DNA of 64,000 nucleotides from Agarophyton chilense. Its lineage: Eukaryota > Rhodophyta > Florideophyceae > Gracilariales > Gracilariaceae. Numbering within the stretch: the first letter of the stretch is position 1; every line of letters starts with the position of its first letter. Both the position numbers and the translations under genes were made by a program. The notes beneath the pieces are model-generated. The model did no database searches. It was not told the origin of the DNA and saw only the letters and a program-made list of their open reading frames with translations. Positions 35,547 through 46,135 of this stretch are shown here, piece by piece. The stretch spans positions 1,178,001 to 1,242,000 of the forward strand of contig JARGXX010000003.1 in the NCBI GenBank assembly GCA_030374765.1, written 5' to 3'.

Positions 35547-37214
35547 TGTAGGAAAACGCTTGGAGCGGAGACACCACGAAGATGTTCGGGATCTTCCTCT
35601 CTTGAGAGACACGCTTCATGCGGAGGAGACGCGTCCCAGCGGAGCACAGAAACAGAGCCACTCTAGAAAGGCACGACGAAGTCGGGTTTAAGACCGAGGC
35701 CAATCTGGCGGGATATACCTAGAGTGTTTAGGTGAGCAAGGCACAGTTCGGGGTGTGACCAATCCTAGGCGGAGCGGTATCACGGCGATTGTCAGAAAAG
35801 GAGCGAGGAAACACTCGTATGAGTAATGCGAGCGGGGTGAGTGAGGAGGCCACTCACGAGAGCCAAAAAGGAGAACAAAAGGAAAACGGGGGCGAAACCT
35901 GTAGAGCAACGCCCAGATAGGGGATACTTGAAGATGCAACTCATAGAATGAGGATTGAACCCTCCGAGGGTTATGACTATGATCCCTTCTAAGGTGTGCT
36001 GAGGTGGCACTGTTTTCTGGTTAGAGTTCGCCTATGAAGTGACAATTCGGATGGCCCATGGTTGGATTGGCCCCGTGATACACGTGGCTTAATTTTGGCA
36101 CCGATTTTCGGATATTTCTTAGAACGTTGTACTTTTGGGCCCTGACAGTGGGATCTCCACGTGTATGGCCCTGAGCAGGTGTGCACTACTGTAGAGTTTA
36201 GTTAGTGGGCCCTACTTAGGGAGATGAGATCTGATAGTCCGAAGCTCAAAGTAAATGGTAACCAAGGTTGGTCTTCGATACCTTAAGAGGTTCTTCGTCG
36301 CCATCGTTTCGGCCTTACAACCCGGAACGGGCTCTGGTTAGCAACGCCTGCGTAGGGACACGACTCCACTTGGAGAGTGCCCACGTTTGGGTTCCGTGCA
36401 ACCACCCCCTTGGGACCGCTGAGATGACCTGCGTGCACGATACCCCGTGGGGGTTCTGCTTACTTGTTGCGTGCTTTTTGTGTTTCCTTTCGAGGACAGG
36501 TTTTCCCCCCTGTATTGGGTTTCTTTTGTTGTTTCGCCCCTTTTCTGGTTTTCGGGTCCGGTGCCTGTTAGTGCCCGACCCTCGCCCCGTTTTTCCTCTT
36601 CGCCGGATTTTCCCCCATTCTTTGGGATACCCATACCCATTCCCGATCCAACGGTTTCTACCCCTCACCTCCGTCGGTACTGCCGGAATCCCCCGTGGGA
36701 GTTACACCCCACACTACGGGTGGAACGGAGGGCTCTGTCTCTAAGTCTGCCTCCCGCAGGGAGCAAGGTTTCGAACAACTTGAGAGCACTTTCCGTCGCC
36801 GGGTTTTGCTCCACAAAACCCTATACAGGGGCGAGACTACGACAACTGTCGGCGATTAAATATGAACCCACGGTGGTGGTAGCACTCTGGTCGACAGAGG
36901 GGTGGATGAACTAACGTGCAACGGGCATTCACGCAGTATGCGGTGAAGACACGCCGAAGGCAAAAATTTCAGAGCCAGGACTCTCTCCTTGGGATCTTCC
37001 AAGAGGGTGTTTACTGGGGAGCAGTGCTCAACATCCTAAGTAGTGTGGCGCGCAGCCCCTGACAGTGGGCGCGCGCCCGAAAAATAGGCACTAAATAGCG
37101 ATAGCGTAGCTAAATAAATACTAAAAAATACTAAATAATACTAACCATTAGGTATAATCCGGGCCACATGTGGCACGCCTCGGAAGAAACCTCCTTGAAG
37201 GGCATTGCACTTCA
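35547..37214 (-). repeat. Solo LTR of the Gypsy-1 family, with nested LTR
   Basis: Aligns with the Gypsy-1 5' LTR in two blocks (35547-35899 with 9638-9990, and 36816-37214 with 9985-10524). The interruption is the nested LTR. The flanks are GACGG at 35542-35546 and GACGG at 37215-37219, a perfect 5-bp TSD that fixes the ends. Without the nested insert it is 747 bp. A solo LTR of this kind arises by recombination between the two LTRs of one element. Confidence 0.93.
35900..36815. repeat. Nested 916-bp solo LTR, second family
   Basis: Starts TGTAGAGCAACGCC and ends GCTCCACA (TG...CA). It is flanked by AAACC at 35895-35899 and 36816-36820. The uninterrupted Gypsy-1 LTR carries a single AAACC followed by CTATACAGG at the same place (near 9985), which proves the insertion point. 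Its end resembles the Gypsy-1 LTR end, suggesting a related family in minus orientation. The 158-codon frame inside (36268-36744) is pyrimidine-rich LTR sequence, not a gene. Confidence 0.93.
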
Positions 37215-37219
37215 GACGG

Positions 37220-37969
37220 GAGACGGTCTGTGTGTACCAACGGTACTGAGTCTGTCTAGAGAGTCCCCACAGAGTGAAAAGTCTGTGACGGTCGTAAATA
37301 ATTGGTAAAGATCTGGAACCTAGTACTGGGAAGGAAGCTGTGGCAAGTAGTGCCGCGTAACCTTTCCCGGAAAAAGCCAGATTCGGGTATAGAGTGAAAA
37401 CATGTCCTTTTGTTATTACCTCTCCTTGGGAAGCCTTGTAGAGATTGTACACGCCTGCTTCTGGATAACGCAGAAGTGGGAAGGCTGAATAAATCGTTAC
37501 ACATTCGGAGTGTCTGACCGGAATCAAGGGTGTCTAACCCCTAGTGACTATTGACATACGTTTTTGGTTGCGTTGATTGAAGAAGATTAAGAAGTTTAAG
37601 AAGTTTAAGAAGATTATTTCAAAATATTTATATCTCATTTCATCTATCAGGGCAGTTCAGAAACGGAAAAGGCTTTAATACGCCGAAGTTTACTGTAACG
37701 TCAAGCCCACATCGTCACACCAAAGATGGCGCCCACATTCACAATTAAGAACTCATAGAATCTTATCAAGGTGGAACCAGTTTTGATGCTTGTTCTTTTA
37801 GTTTTCTACGTAGGTTAGGTTTCATTTAAAACACTCACTAAGAAGTCAAGTGACATGAAGAATGTGGGGGTGTTCTACTCTAATTTCGGTCACTGGAGTG
37901 TCTATTGGACCGATGGCATCATATGAGGCTAATCAATATTTTTTGTACTTCAGCAGTAAATACGATCCA
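37220..37969. other. No gene recognised
   Basis: The first 300 bp are GC-balanced and continue the unidentified repeat flanking the solo LTR. A minus-strand frame to 37527 has no known motif. After 37540 the sequence is AT-rich, with a short run of AAGAAGTTT repeats near 37580-37615. Confidence 0.4.
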
Positions 37970-38876
37970 CAAGCTCTGCATAACTGTAATATAGAAAAGT
38001 GTACAGAAACGATACTGGATTTTTTTTGACGATGGAATAGAGGTATGAAACATGTGATCAGTTCGGGGAAGCAATGGCAACAGGTTTATTCCTATCGGGT
38101 CGACAAGGAGGGGCATCGAATGGCTAGCTGTTGCATGCGCGGTGGCGACAATGTGTTTAAAACGATCAACAAATGGTATGAATATATCCATAAATATGGA
38201 CGCGGGTGGGACTTCCTTTCAAAGGTATGATGCTTGTGTTTCAGAATAATGTGCGGTGAGTAGCAAACCAGAAAGAAATGCAGCGCTGCAAGAGCAGCTA
38301 AGATCCAACGCCAGCGCAGCTGAACACCACATTCCGAACGATGTCGCAAAGGGTTTGTACTTGCAAAACGCGAAAATAGATTCACTGGGATAAGTTTCGA
38401 AAGGGAGAAAGTGGAAACGTCTCTCGGTCGCATTCTTATCTCCAAAATGTTGAGGCTGAAGACAGTCGCGTTGTTGCCGAGTTGATTGTTTCCCTCCTCT
38501 CTTGAATAGTGTGTGGCGCCGTGGGACTATTCTCGCCCGTCCAACTCATGTGTACATCGTTCAGAACATAAGCCACTTTGGACACAAGCCACTTTGGCTT
38601 CTGTTCTGCAGACAAAGATTGGTTCGGCCTTAGTGACTTGGAAGTTGAGAGTTCCTTTTACAGAGCATCTTGAGCATGGATTCTCTCGATCTTCACTAAA
38701 TGGATGACTTTCTGGAGCATACCCCAAACACGAGGACCATCCTCGTGAACGGTTGTTTGATTGAGTTTTCGAAATCCAAGTTGCTGAAGCACAATAGTGT
38801 AAGACATAAGGAATGTTAGCGCTCAACATGAGGATGAAAAGTGTAAAGCAATGTCCGTAAGCAACGTACGCGAACG
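37970..38876. repeat. Direct repeat copy 2 (identical to 1-907)
   Basis: This is the copy in its likely original context, continuing without a break into the RGP1 upstream region. The left limit cannot be set because copy 1 starts at the window edge. No coding function is recognisable. A 61-codon frame starting at 38045 is present in both copies but has no family features. Confidence 0.9.
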
Positions 38877-39307
38877 ATAATTCGTTGCTTGGGCGGTCGT
38901 CCGATGGTGCTACGAATCAACTTGACTGACAGCTTGGTGTTTCTCAAAACATCGCTGGCCCTCATTATAAGCCTTCTGCCAATGCGTATGGTTGCTTGAA
39001 ACCCGCGTGGATAAGCACTGGAAGAGGATGGTGATGAATGAGGAGGAGGTAGATAGAAGGCTTGCGAGGCTCGTGGAAAAAGTCACCACTGTAGCTGCTT
39101 GGGGGTCCGGCTCAGTCGCGATAGAATGCGTGCGGCCAATCGTATTTTGTCGGGCTCTTTTTTCATGATGCGCGTAACGCGCGCGTGGCATTGCAAGTCT
39201 GAACTCGTCCGCTCCCGGTCGGAACCCAAGACGCCGGTGTGGCCTCCGGCTCCGTGCTCGTGCTCCCATCTTGCTCCCCCGGTCCGTAGTTGTTTCATTA
39301 CTTCGGT

Positions 39308-40921
39308 ATGACTGCCTCACCTACCATAACTGTATCTGCTCACACACTGGCCCCATCTTTCGTTCCAGGATCTTCGTTACGAGCCACAATAACTCTCCAT
39401 GCAGACTCTCCTGGGCGCCCGCGCGCCGAACCTTCTCGCTCCAATCGCGTCGACTATATCGTTTGCGAAGTAAGCGGCCGTTGGTCTACCGACCGTTCTT
39501 GGCTCATTTCTCATGCACATACAAATTCCTTCAGCCACACATTAGACAATCACTTGTACAAACCGATTGCATCCTCGCATTCACCGCGAGTGTTACATGT
39601 TCCGGCACAGACAGACAGCCAACCATATCCATGGTCCGCCGCTCTTTCGGACGCCAATTTAATCGGCGGCGGCGGGCGAACAGGCCACTCCGGTGTTATA
39701 TTTCGCTCCGCCCCGCTTGTTGTATGTGAAAGAGAACAGTTGACGCCCGGTTCCCGCGTATGTTTCCAAGTAGAGTGCGTGCTACCCGAAACGGTTCCTC
39801 CGACTTTTCGAGGTGTTGCCGTCAGATATGCGTATGCACTTCATATTGTCGTTAAGTTCCCGGACCTCAAGGCCCCAAAGTTAGTTCGAGTACCGTTCAG
39901 AATCGTTACGCCGGGAGGGACTGCAAACGATGAGGCTCGTGCTAAAATGGTTGTCCCAGTCCCCACACCAAAGGGAGTGGGACCGTTTTCTAATTCCTTC
40001 TTGGAAGAGAAGGAAACCACAGCGCTGAGTATGTCTGCGAGGCTTTTGAAGAGCGCTCCTCCAGATGACATTGAAATTGCATTGGCTCTTTCTTTGAATG
40101 GGAGATTAACGCCGTACAACGAAGATGTTAACAAGAACAATCCCCTCACAAACGATCATCGCACGTTATCTAACTTGAGGGAGTTACCTGTGTTGCCTAC
40201 CCCTCGACCTGGCATGGACATTGAAAAGAAGCGAGCGCGAAAACGAAATGTTATTCCAGTGTATGCTATCACCCAAGGTAGCCATTCTATTGCTCGCCTT
40301 TATCTTTCGAAGAAGGTTCATCATTTAGGTGACACGTTATCTGCTATTTTCCACTTTCAAGGAGATCGTCCGTGCTACCGCCTAGGAGCCCGTCTGGAGG
40401 CGCACGAAGTTGCCAATCCTGAATTCGCTCTTGGACAGAATGCTCAGTCAACCACTGATCAAGGTGTCGTTTTCAGAAAGATTTATGGCGAGCATGGCGA
40501 ATTCGTCATGTCTTGCAAGAATACCTCTGTGACCTTCTCGATTCCTTATGATGCTCCGACATCGTTTACTACAAGTGTGGTCTCAGTGAGATGGTTGCTT
40601 CACTTCGTATTTCTTATCCCTCAAGCCAGAGGGAGACATCGGGCGAATGGGTCTGCCTCGCACCAAACAACTAGTAGTGATGATGCTGAACCACTCCTGA
40701 ATCGTGTTCACATTACTGAGAACGGTGTTACTGACGAGGTTGAAATGGGTTGGGAAGGCGGGCCCTGGCCTGGGGAGGACCCTCACAACTGGACTCATTT
40801 GCCTCAAGAAAACGTCGACGTGTTGAAGTGGACTTTGCCAATTATTATTAGCGGCCAATCTGGATCGCAATGGGGAACAAAGAGTTCGGCGAAGCTTGAA
40901 CATACTACAGACGATCCGTAA
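39308..40921 (+). CDS. RGP1: RGP1-type arrestin-fold protein (Ric1-Rgp1 Rab GEF subunit)
   Basis: A 537-residue intronless frame starts at the first in-frame ATG (39308). RGP1 pairs with RIC1 to activate Rab6/Ypt6 at the Golgi, in endosome-to-Golgi traffic. The N-terminal half is a beta-rich arrestin-like domain. LPETVPPTFRGVAVRYAYAL at about residues 160-185 is the conserved Rgp1 block (pattern PPS-F-G-V-Y-Y), followed by VRVPFRIVTPGG. A second arrestin-like domain covers about 320-440 (ARLYLSKKVHHLGD, DRPCYRLGARLEAHE, FSIPYDAPTSFTTSVVSVRW). There is no signal peptide or membrane segment. Arrestin-domain trafficking adaptors are the alternative, but the VRYAY...VRVPF order favours RGP1. The next gene converges on it 310 bp away. 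Confidence 0.72.
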   Translation: MTASPTITVSAHTLAPSFVPGSSLRATITLHADSPGRPRAEPSRSNRVDYIVCEVSGRWSTDRSWLISHAHTNSFSHTLDNHLYKPIASSHSPRVLHVPAQTDSQPYPWSAALSDANLIGGGGRTGHSGVIFRSAPLVVCEREQLTPGSRVCFQVECVLPETVPPTFRGVAVRYAYALHIVVKFPDLKAPKLVRVPFRIVTPGGTANDEARAKMVVPVPTPKGVGPFSNSFLEEKETTALSMSARLLKSAPPDDIEIALALSLNGRLTPYNEDVNKNNPLTNDHRTLSNLRELPVLPTPRPGMDIEKKRARKRNVIPVYAITQGSHSIARLYLSKKVHHLGDTLSAIFHFQGDRPCYRLGARLEAHEVANPEFALGQNAQSTTDQGVVFRKIYGEHGEFVMSCKNTSVTFSIPYDAPTSFTTSVVSVRWLLHFVFLIPQARGRHRANGSASHQTTSSDDAEPLLNRVHITENGVTDEVEMGWEGGPWPGEDPHNWTHLPQENVDVLKWTLPIIISGQSGSQWGTKSSAKLEHTTDDP

Positions 40922-41231
40922 TAACTTGAAACGGTAAGAACTGGGGATCTACGGTGGTTACGTTTTAGAAACATGATTTCCACTGCTTGAGTATGCCAGC
41001 TTCGTTCAATCCTACTATACTTTGAATCCGAAGCTCCCATGAAAAGAAAGTACGTTGGCGTAGGAGTATCAGCCCCTTTGTAAGCGACCAACCCAATCAA
41101 AGCCACACATATGATGGGTGCTCAACAGTGAAGCAAGGACAATGTTCCCTCTGGACTATAATCCCGACAATGCGAAGCCTTTTCGACAACCTTCCGAACG
41201 TCATTCAACGTCTTTGGCGACTAATATCGTA
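40922..41231. other. Convergent intergenic region
   Basis: 310 bp between the 3' ends of the RGP1 and PPR genes. No frame is supported and no clear polyadenylation signal was found. Confidence 0.5.
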
Positions 41232-43259
41232 TCATCGACCACCACCACGGTGCACTTTTTTTCTACCCCTGGGTTGCGGCCGTTGGCAATGGGCTGAGTG
41301 ACCATCATCTCTATTTTCAATATCACCCCACGATATGCACATATCTCGTGCCTTGGAAGCTGAAATGTTGTCCATTTGCTCGCTTGTCATCGCCACGGAC
41401 CCGAATACGACATGGAGACGTTCAACTATTCGTCGATTTTCTTGAGCAGTTTGTCCACCATTAACTTTAAGCTCATGCCGGAGATAGATTAGTGCACAAG
41501 CCATGGCCTGTAACCCCAGGACTTCACTATTCAGAGACACTCGTCTCAAACTTCCCCTGGCGTATGCATGTAGAACAATAGCGCATGCTATCTGGAGTTC
41601 TCCCGCGCTCACTGCCATTCCAACAAGTCCAGGGTAATATAGGCGAGAAGGCTTGATATTATACCTCACTATAACATCCCACAACTTCTTAACTTGTGAG
41701 CACTGACGATACCTTCGACATGCATCTATTAAACCTCCAACTAGAATCGGAGTTGGTTTGACTTCGTGCTCTACTTCCATTCTTCGTAAGACTTCGAATG
41801 CTTTTCCAAATTCACCCTTCCTCGCCCATCCATCGATTAACGTCCCAAAGGTGATGTGATTTGGCTTAACGTCCTCCTCGATCATGCTCTTAAAGACCAA
41901 CTCAGCTTTTTCTGGCCACCCACCTTTGGCACAAGCATCGATGAGTGCAGTGTAAACAACGACATTTGGTTTCCGAAAGCCCCAATGTCGCGCTTCTGCG
42001 AAAAGGTTGAACGCACGTTCAGGTTCGCGCGCGGAGGCACAGATGTCGATGAGGACAGAGAACACAACCATGTTAGGCCAAACTCCGTTCCTCTTCATGT
42101 TTTCAAATACCTGAAACGCTCGATTGTGCTGCCCTGCGCGTCCGCACGCCTCCATTAATGCCGAATAGATAGTCTGGTCCTTATGGACTCCATTCTCCGA
42201 CATTTGACGTGATAGATCGAAAGCCCGTTCGATATCCCCGGATTTCGCACATAGATCGATGAGCGTGCCAAAAGTGAACTTGTCAGGTTTCAATCCATTC
42301 TCTTGCATTTCCTCATAAACTTCGTTCGCTAGATCTGCTTCCCGATTTCTTGAACACGCGGCTATCATTGCGTTGTAAGTAACGACATTGGGCTGAACAC
42401 CCTTCCGGACCATGCTTCGAAATACAGAAATTGCCCGGTCAAGTTGCTGTGCTCTGCCGTACAGATCAACAAGGATTGTGTACGTCTTTACGGACTTTGA
42501 TATGGTGAGGAGGTCACTCAATGGCTTTCGCTCTGTCAATGTCGCCATAGAAAGAGCTTCATTAAATCTTTTTTGACGAGTGAGCGCCATTACTATGTCG
42601 TTGAATTCATGCATAGTCAAGACCGTCTCTCCTTTTCGTAGCAATTGCATCACCTCGTGTTTTTCCAAAGGAGTTCCTGCAAGGATAGAATTTTTAACGT
42701 CCAGTTCGCTCACAGTCCCGTTACCCGTAGTTCCATTCTTAGCCTGTGAAGGATAGGGAATACCATCTTTTCGTTGCACCTTTCGCGCGCCTGGGGAGCT
42801 TGAACTGCATGAGTCTCGCTTTCCTGCTCTAGACCTTTGAAACATTTCTGATGACCTATTGGGCGAGGGCCCGTTTTGCTTTCCGTTTCTGGTACGCTTG
42901 ATCTCCCCATTTCCTAAAAACTTTATCTTAGTCTCATATGTCTCGCCTGAATCGAGAGATGTTTTCTGTCTGTCAATGGCAACAATTGGCTGTGTCGGGG
43001 AAGTACGCTCGGTCACAAAGAAGGGCGCGGTCCTATCTCTTCGGGCGTACTTCAAATAGGCGGGAGCCAGTCCTCGAAGAGAGATGCTATAGGGCTGCAG
43101 TTCGCAAATCGAATTCTGTGACTGAAACGAAGATGCTGAAGAAGATAACCAAGTCCATTGTAATCCCTGTTGCATTAAAGGCCGTATATACGGTTGAAAC
43201 TGCAAGCGATTTGGCATGAAGCTGAAGTTGAGATTGCATGCCCTCGGCCTGCGACGCAT
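41232..43259 (-). CDS. P-class pentatricopeptide repeat protein, MRL1-like
   Basis: A 675-residue frame from the ATG at 43259; an upstream GTG would add six residues. The N-terminal 100 residues are rich in Arg/Ser with few acids, like an organelle transit peptide. A basic low-complexity linker follows. From about residue 265 to 610 run some nine to ten 35-residue PPR motifs, for example VQPNVVTYNAMIAAC, LKPDKFTFGTLIDLC and VKPNHITFGTLIDGW. No E, DYW or SMR domain is present. PPR proteins bind organelle RNA in a sequence-specific way to stabilise or process it. The spacing and wording recall MRL1, which stabilises rbcL transcripts in green plants and algae; that match is inference. The C-terminal end is basic. 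Confidence 0.85.
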   Translation of the reverse strand: MRRRPRACNLNFSFMPNRLQFQPYIRPLMQQGLQWTWLSSSASSFQSQNSICELQPYSISLRGLAPAYLKYARRDRTAPFFVTERTSPTQPIVAIDRQKTSLDSGETYETKIKFLGNGEIKRTRNGKQNGPSPNRSSEMFQRSRAGKRDSCSSSSPGARKVQRKDGIPYPSQAKNGTTGNGTVSELDVKNSILAGTPLEKHEVMQLLRKGETVLTMHEFNDIVMALTRQKRFNEALSMATLTERKPLSDLLTISKSVKTYTILVDLYGRAQQLDRAISVFRSMVRKGVQPNVVTYNAMIAACSRNREADLANEVYEEMQENGLKPDKFTFGTLIDLCAKSGDIERAFDLSRQMSENGVHKDQTIYSALMEACGRAGQHNRAFQVFENMKRNGVWPNMVVFSVLIDICASAREPERAFNLFAEARHWGFRKPNVVVYTALIDACAKGGWPEKAELVFKSMIEEDVKPNHITFGTLIDGWARKGEFGKAFEVLRRMEVEHEVKPTPILVGGLIDACRRYRQCSQVKKLWDVIVRYNIKPSRLYYPGLVGMAVSAGELQIACAIVLHAYARGSLRRVSLNSEVLGLQAMACALIYLRHELKVNGGQTAQENRRIVERLHVVFGSVAMTSEQMDNISASKARDMCISWGDIENRDDGHSAHCQRPQPRGRKKVHRGGGR

Positions 43260-44563
43260 ACTTCTGTATAACTTCACTCAATTGAAATAGCTTGAAAGCT
43301 TGAAGTTAGGTAGACACAGGTCGTTGTCTGGCCGGGTTGTGCTGCTAGTCAGCAACCATTTGAAGAAAAGATTCCAAATGGTTGCGCGAATTGCGGCCGC
43401 TAAAAGCTGAGGAAAACAAAGAAATTGTGTTTATCTTCACATGTAAACGCTTTCTATCGGATAAAAAGGTAGTTTGAGAGAAAGACAGTGACCTCAAACG
43501 AATTTGAGTGAAGCAGTGCGAAGTTGAGCAAAGATAAGCGACACGGAATTGTTGAGGAGCGCACAGGTTTGCGCAATTCGATACTAATCGAATCTGAGCC
43601 AGTTTCCTGATTTTGAAAATGATCTCGATGATGCATTCTTGACGCGAATTTCATGTCAATGCCACGCACCTTAAGATGTCTCGAAATAATTTACACGTAT
43701 CACATGGTGTACGATCATCATCAGGTTGCGACATGCTTCTGTCGTACGCAATCTGATCTACACAGATTCCATGTGTTCTTTCCTCAGGTTACAAATAATA
43801 TAAGGATGTCGTTACTCCTTAGTAAGGTGGCATTTAGAAGTATGAGGGAAATCCCTCACAACAATTAACTCTTAAAGCTCAACAAACGCCGCTAGTGAAT
43901 CATCACGATGGCCGTTACCATAATCATCCATAAGACTTGGGAATCTCCCAGGATGGACGTTCTGACTTTTCCGCTCAAGACCGTGATGAGGTGCATCACT
44001 CAAAAAGCCAGGACAAGAAACTCTCTTGTGCCGTGGTTTGATGCTCACATGTATGGAAATGTACGGCTCCCAGGGATGCCAACCGTTTTTCAACTGGACG
44101 GCCTCAATTCATGACCCATGTAGAAACAAATGTTTTATGTTTCTGTAAGAGGACGAAGTATAGGAGCAGTCTTAAGTTCTGACGACAGGCGCTAAGAAGC
44201 AGTTCGCCTATCATGTAAAGCAGAAACCACTTGCGCTATGCTACCTCGCGCAACTAGTTCCGCCTACGAGCGGGTCTGCAACAGCACAATACGTATGTCA
44301 GTTTCAAACTGTACTGTCGCCCGATAAGGCAGGTGAATGTAACAATAGTTCTGTAGTTTGCCGTCCAAGTTTTCGTCATCGCTCCATACAAAGTATGCTT
44401 GCCAGCACCCTCAACGGTCGAGAAAATTGCCACTGTTGAAAGAAACCCTGTAGTAGAGTGTAGCTGTCATTCTCGGAGGAGTGTTACTGTGATTTTATCT
44501 GACATAAAACGCCACCGATCACAATCATAATACGTTTCTGACTTCACTAATGATGCAATATAA
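43260..44563. other. No gene recognised
   Basis: Intergenic region between the 5' end of the PPR gene and the 3' end of the acyl-CoA synthetase gene. It holds the PPR promoter. The frames at 43653-44114 have no motifs and overlap on both strands. Confidence 0.5.
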
Positions 44564-46135
44564 TCATTCTCCAGCGTTTAACTTGTCCAGAAAATGCTTG
44601 GCAACAATTCGCCTTTGAATCTTTCCCGTTGCAGTCCTCGGTAGATCGTCACTGAAGAATAAACGCTTCGGCAACTTGAAAGCCGCGATCTTATCTTTCA
44701 AGAAATCTATGATTTGCTTTTCATCAACTTTCATATCCGTTTTCAAGATCACAGCGGCATTTATCTCCTCCCCATATTTCTCATCTGGCACGGCGAAGCA
44801 AACGGCCTGTTCAACTGCAGGGTGAGATAACAAAGCCCCGTCAACTTCGATCGGGGAAATCTTCTCACCCCCACGGTTAACTAGCTCCTTGATCCTTCCC
44901 GTCAGAGTTAAATAACCCTCATTATCTAGCTTACCCTGATCACCAGTGCGGAACCATTCGCCAAAAAACGCAGTTTGGTTTGCTGTCCTATTGGTATAAC
45001 CTTTCATGACGTTCTTACCTTTCACGCAAACCTCCCCGACTTCTCCACAACTGACTTCAAGTCCATCTTCATCCCTGATAGACACTACAACCTCTCCCTG
45101 AGGAAGTCCAACACAACCAGGTTTTCGAGGCCCAACGTCAGGAAGCGGGTTGCTTGTCATTTGATGCGCCGCTTCTGTCATCGCATATGCCTCCAGAACA
45201 ACAGTCGAGAATGTCTTCTCCATACTTTCGAGAACAGAAGGAGCAAGACTGGCGGAGCAGCTTCGGATGAAACGCAGTTTCGGGACTGGGCTCGGACAAT
45301 CTTTTTCCGCCCTAGCTAGCAATATCTGGTGAATCGTTGGCACAGCCGTGAACCAATTTGCACCACCGTCCACGAAACAAGACCAGAAATTGCTGGCAGA
45401 GAAACGACCCTTTGGAGGAATTAGTACTGCCCCTCCGGTCGCCAAGGGCGTGAGAAGGCCAGCCATAAGCCCGTGTACGTGGAACAAAGGCATAACAAGT
45501 AACCCGCAGTCGGATGGGTTTAGTCTATACGTTGCCGCTACATTTCGAACTGTACACATCAGGTTTGCATGAGAGAGCGGAACGCCTTTCGGACGTGAGG
45601 TGGTTCCAGATGTGTGCAAGAAGAGGCCAATAGTCTCCTGGTTAGGATCATTTGAAGGTTCAGGAACCTCTTCAGGAGCGGTCTTCAAAATATCCGTTGG
45701 AAACTCCCTGATGTGCACCTTCAGCTTGGAGCATGCAGTCCGAATCGGTGCGTCGACAGCAGTATCTTTTTGAATGACCACGGCCTTTACATCTGCATCT
45801 TGAATGTAGAACTCAAACTCTTCCGCAGTATACCCCGGATTGAGAGGAGTGACCACGCGAGAAATGCTCGTTATAGCCAAGAATGATACAACGAACGGAA
45901 GTCCATTTGGCATTACTACGGCAATCGCACTGTGTAGGGGAATCTCATAAAGCTGAGGAGCGTAATGGGCAACCAAGTTTCGAAGTCTTTTGTGAGTTAC
46001 AGTGTGTGAAATGGACGGGGGTTCATCTTTGGACGCCGACGAAAACGTTATCAACGCTGGTTCTTCGCTCGTTGAGAGCAACTCTCGAAGAGTTTGACCG
46101 GAAGGCTTGGTTTTCGTTTCCTCTTCCGACATCAT
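44564..46135 (-). CDS. Acyl-CoA synthetase, Pcs60/AAE3 type (probable oxalyl-CoA synthetase)
   Basis: A complete 523-residue frame from ATG 46135 (a second ATG follows directly). It belongs to the ANL adenylating superfamily, which uses ATP to form an acyl-AMP and then an acyl-CoA. Motifs in order are the P-loop TSGTTSRPKG at 175-184, PLFHVHGL at 216-223, AYAMTEA at 316-322, the hinge region GEWFRTGD at 392-399, GRIKELVNRGGEKISP at 413-428, and the catalytic Lys in TATGK at 505. The wording around HTSGTTSRPKGVPLSHANL and NWFTAVPTIHQI is that of the Pcs60/AAE3 group, whose characterised members make oxalyl-CoA for oxalate breakdown. It lacks a C-terminal SKL-type peroxisome signal (ends NAGE), so a cytosolic location is likely. 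Substrate is inferred from family. Confidence 0.88.
   Translation of the reverse strand: MMSEEETKTKPSGQTLRELLSTSEEPALITFSSASKDEPPSISHTVTHKRLRNLVAHYAPQLYEIPLHSAIAVVMPNGLPFVVSFLAITSISRVVTPLNPGYTAEEFEFYIQDADVKAVVIQKDTAVDAPIRTACSKLKVHIREFPTDILKTAPEEVPEPSNDPNQETIGLFLHTSGTTSRPKGVPLSHANLMCTVRNVAATYRLNPSDCGLLVMPLFHVHGLMAGLLTPLATGGAVLIPPKGRFSASNFWSCFVDGGANWFTAVPTIHQILLARAEKDCPSPVPKLRFIRSCSASLAPSVLESMEKTFSTVVLEAYAMTEAAHQMTSNPLPDVGPRKPGCVGLPQGEVVVSIRDEDGLEVSCGEVGEVCVKGKNVMKGYTNRTANQTAFFGEWFRTGDQGKLDNEGYLTLTGRIKELVNRGGEKISPIEVDGALLSHPAVEQAVCFAVPDEKYGEEINAAVILKTDMKVDEKQIIDFLKDKIAAFKLPKRLFFSDDLPRTATGKIQRRIVAKHFLDKLNAGE

Noticed and set aside
36268-36744. 158-codon plus-strand frame
   Set aside because: Lies entirely inside the nested solo LTR and reads as pyrimidine-rich Phe/Pro/Leu sequence.
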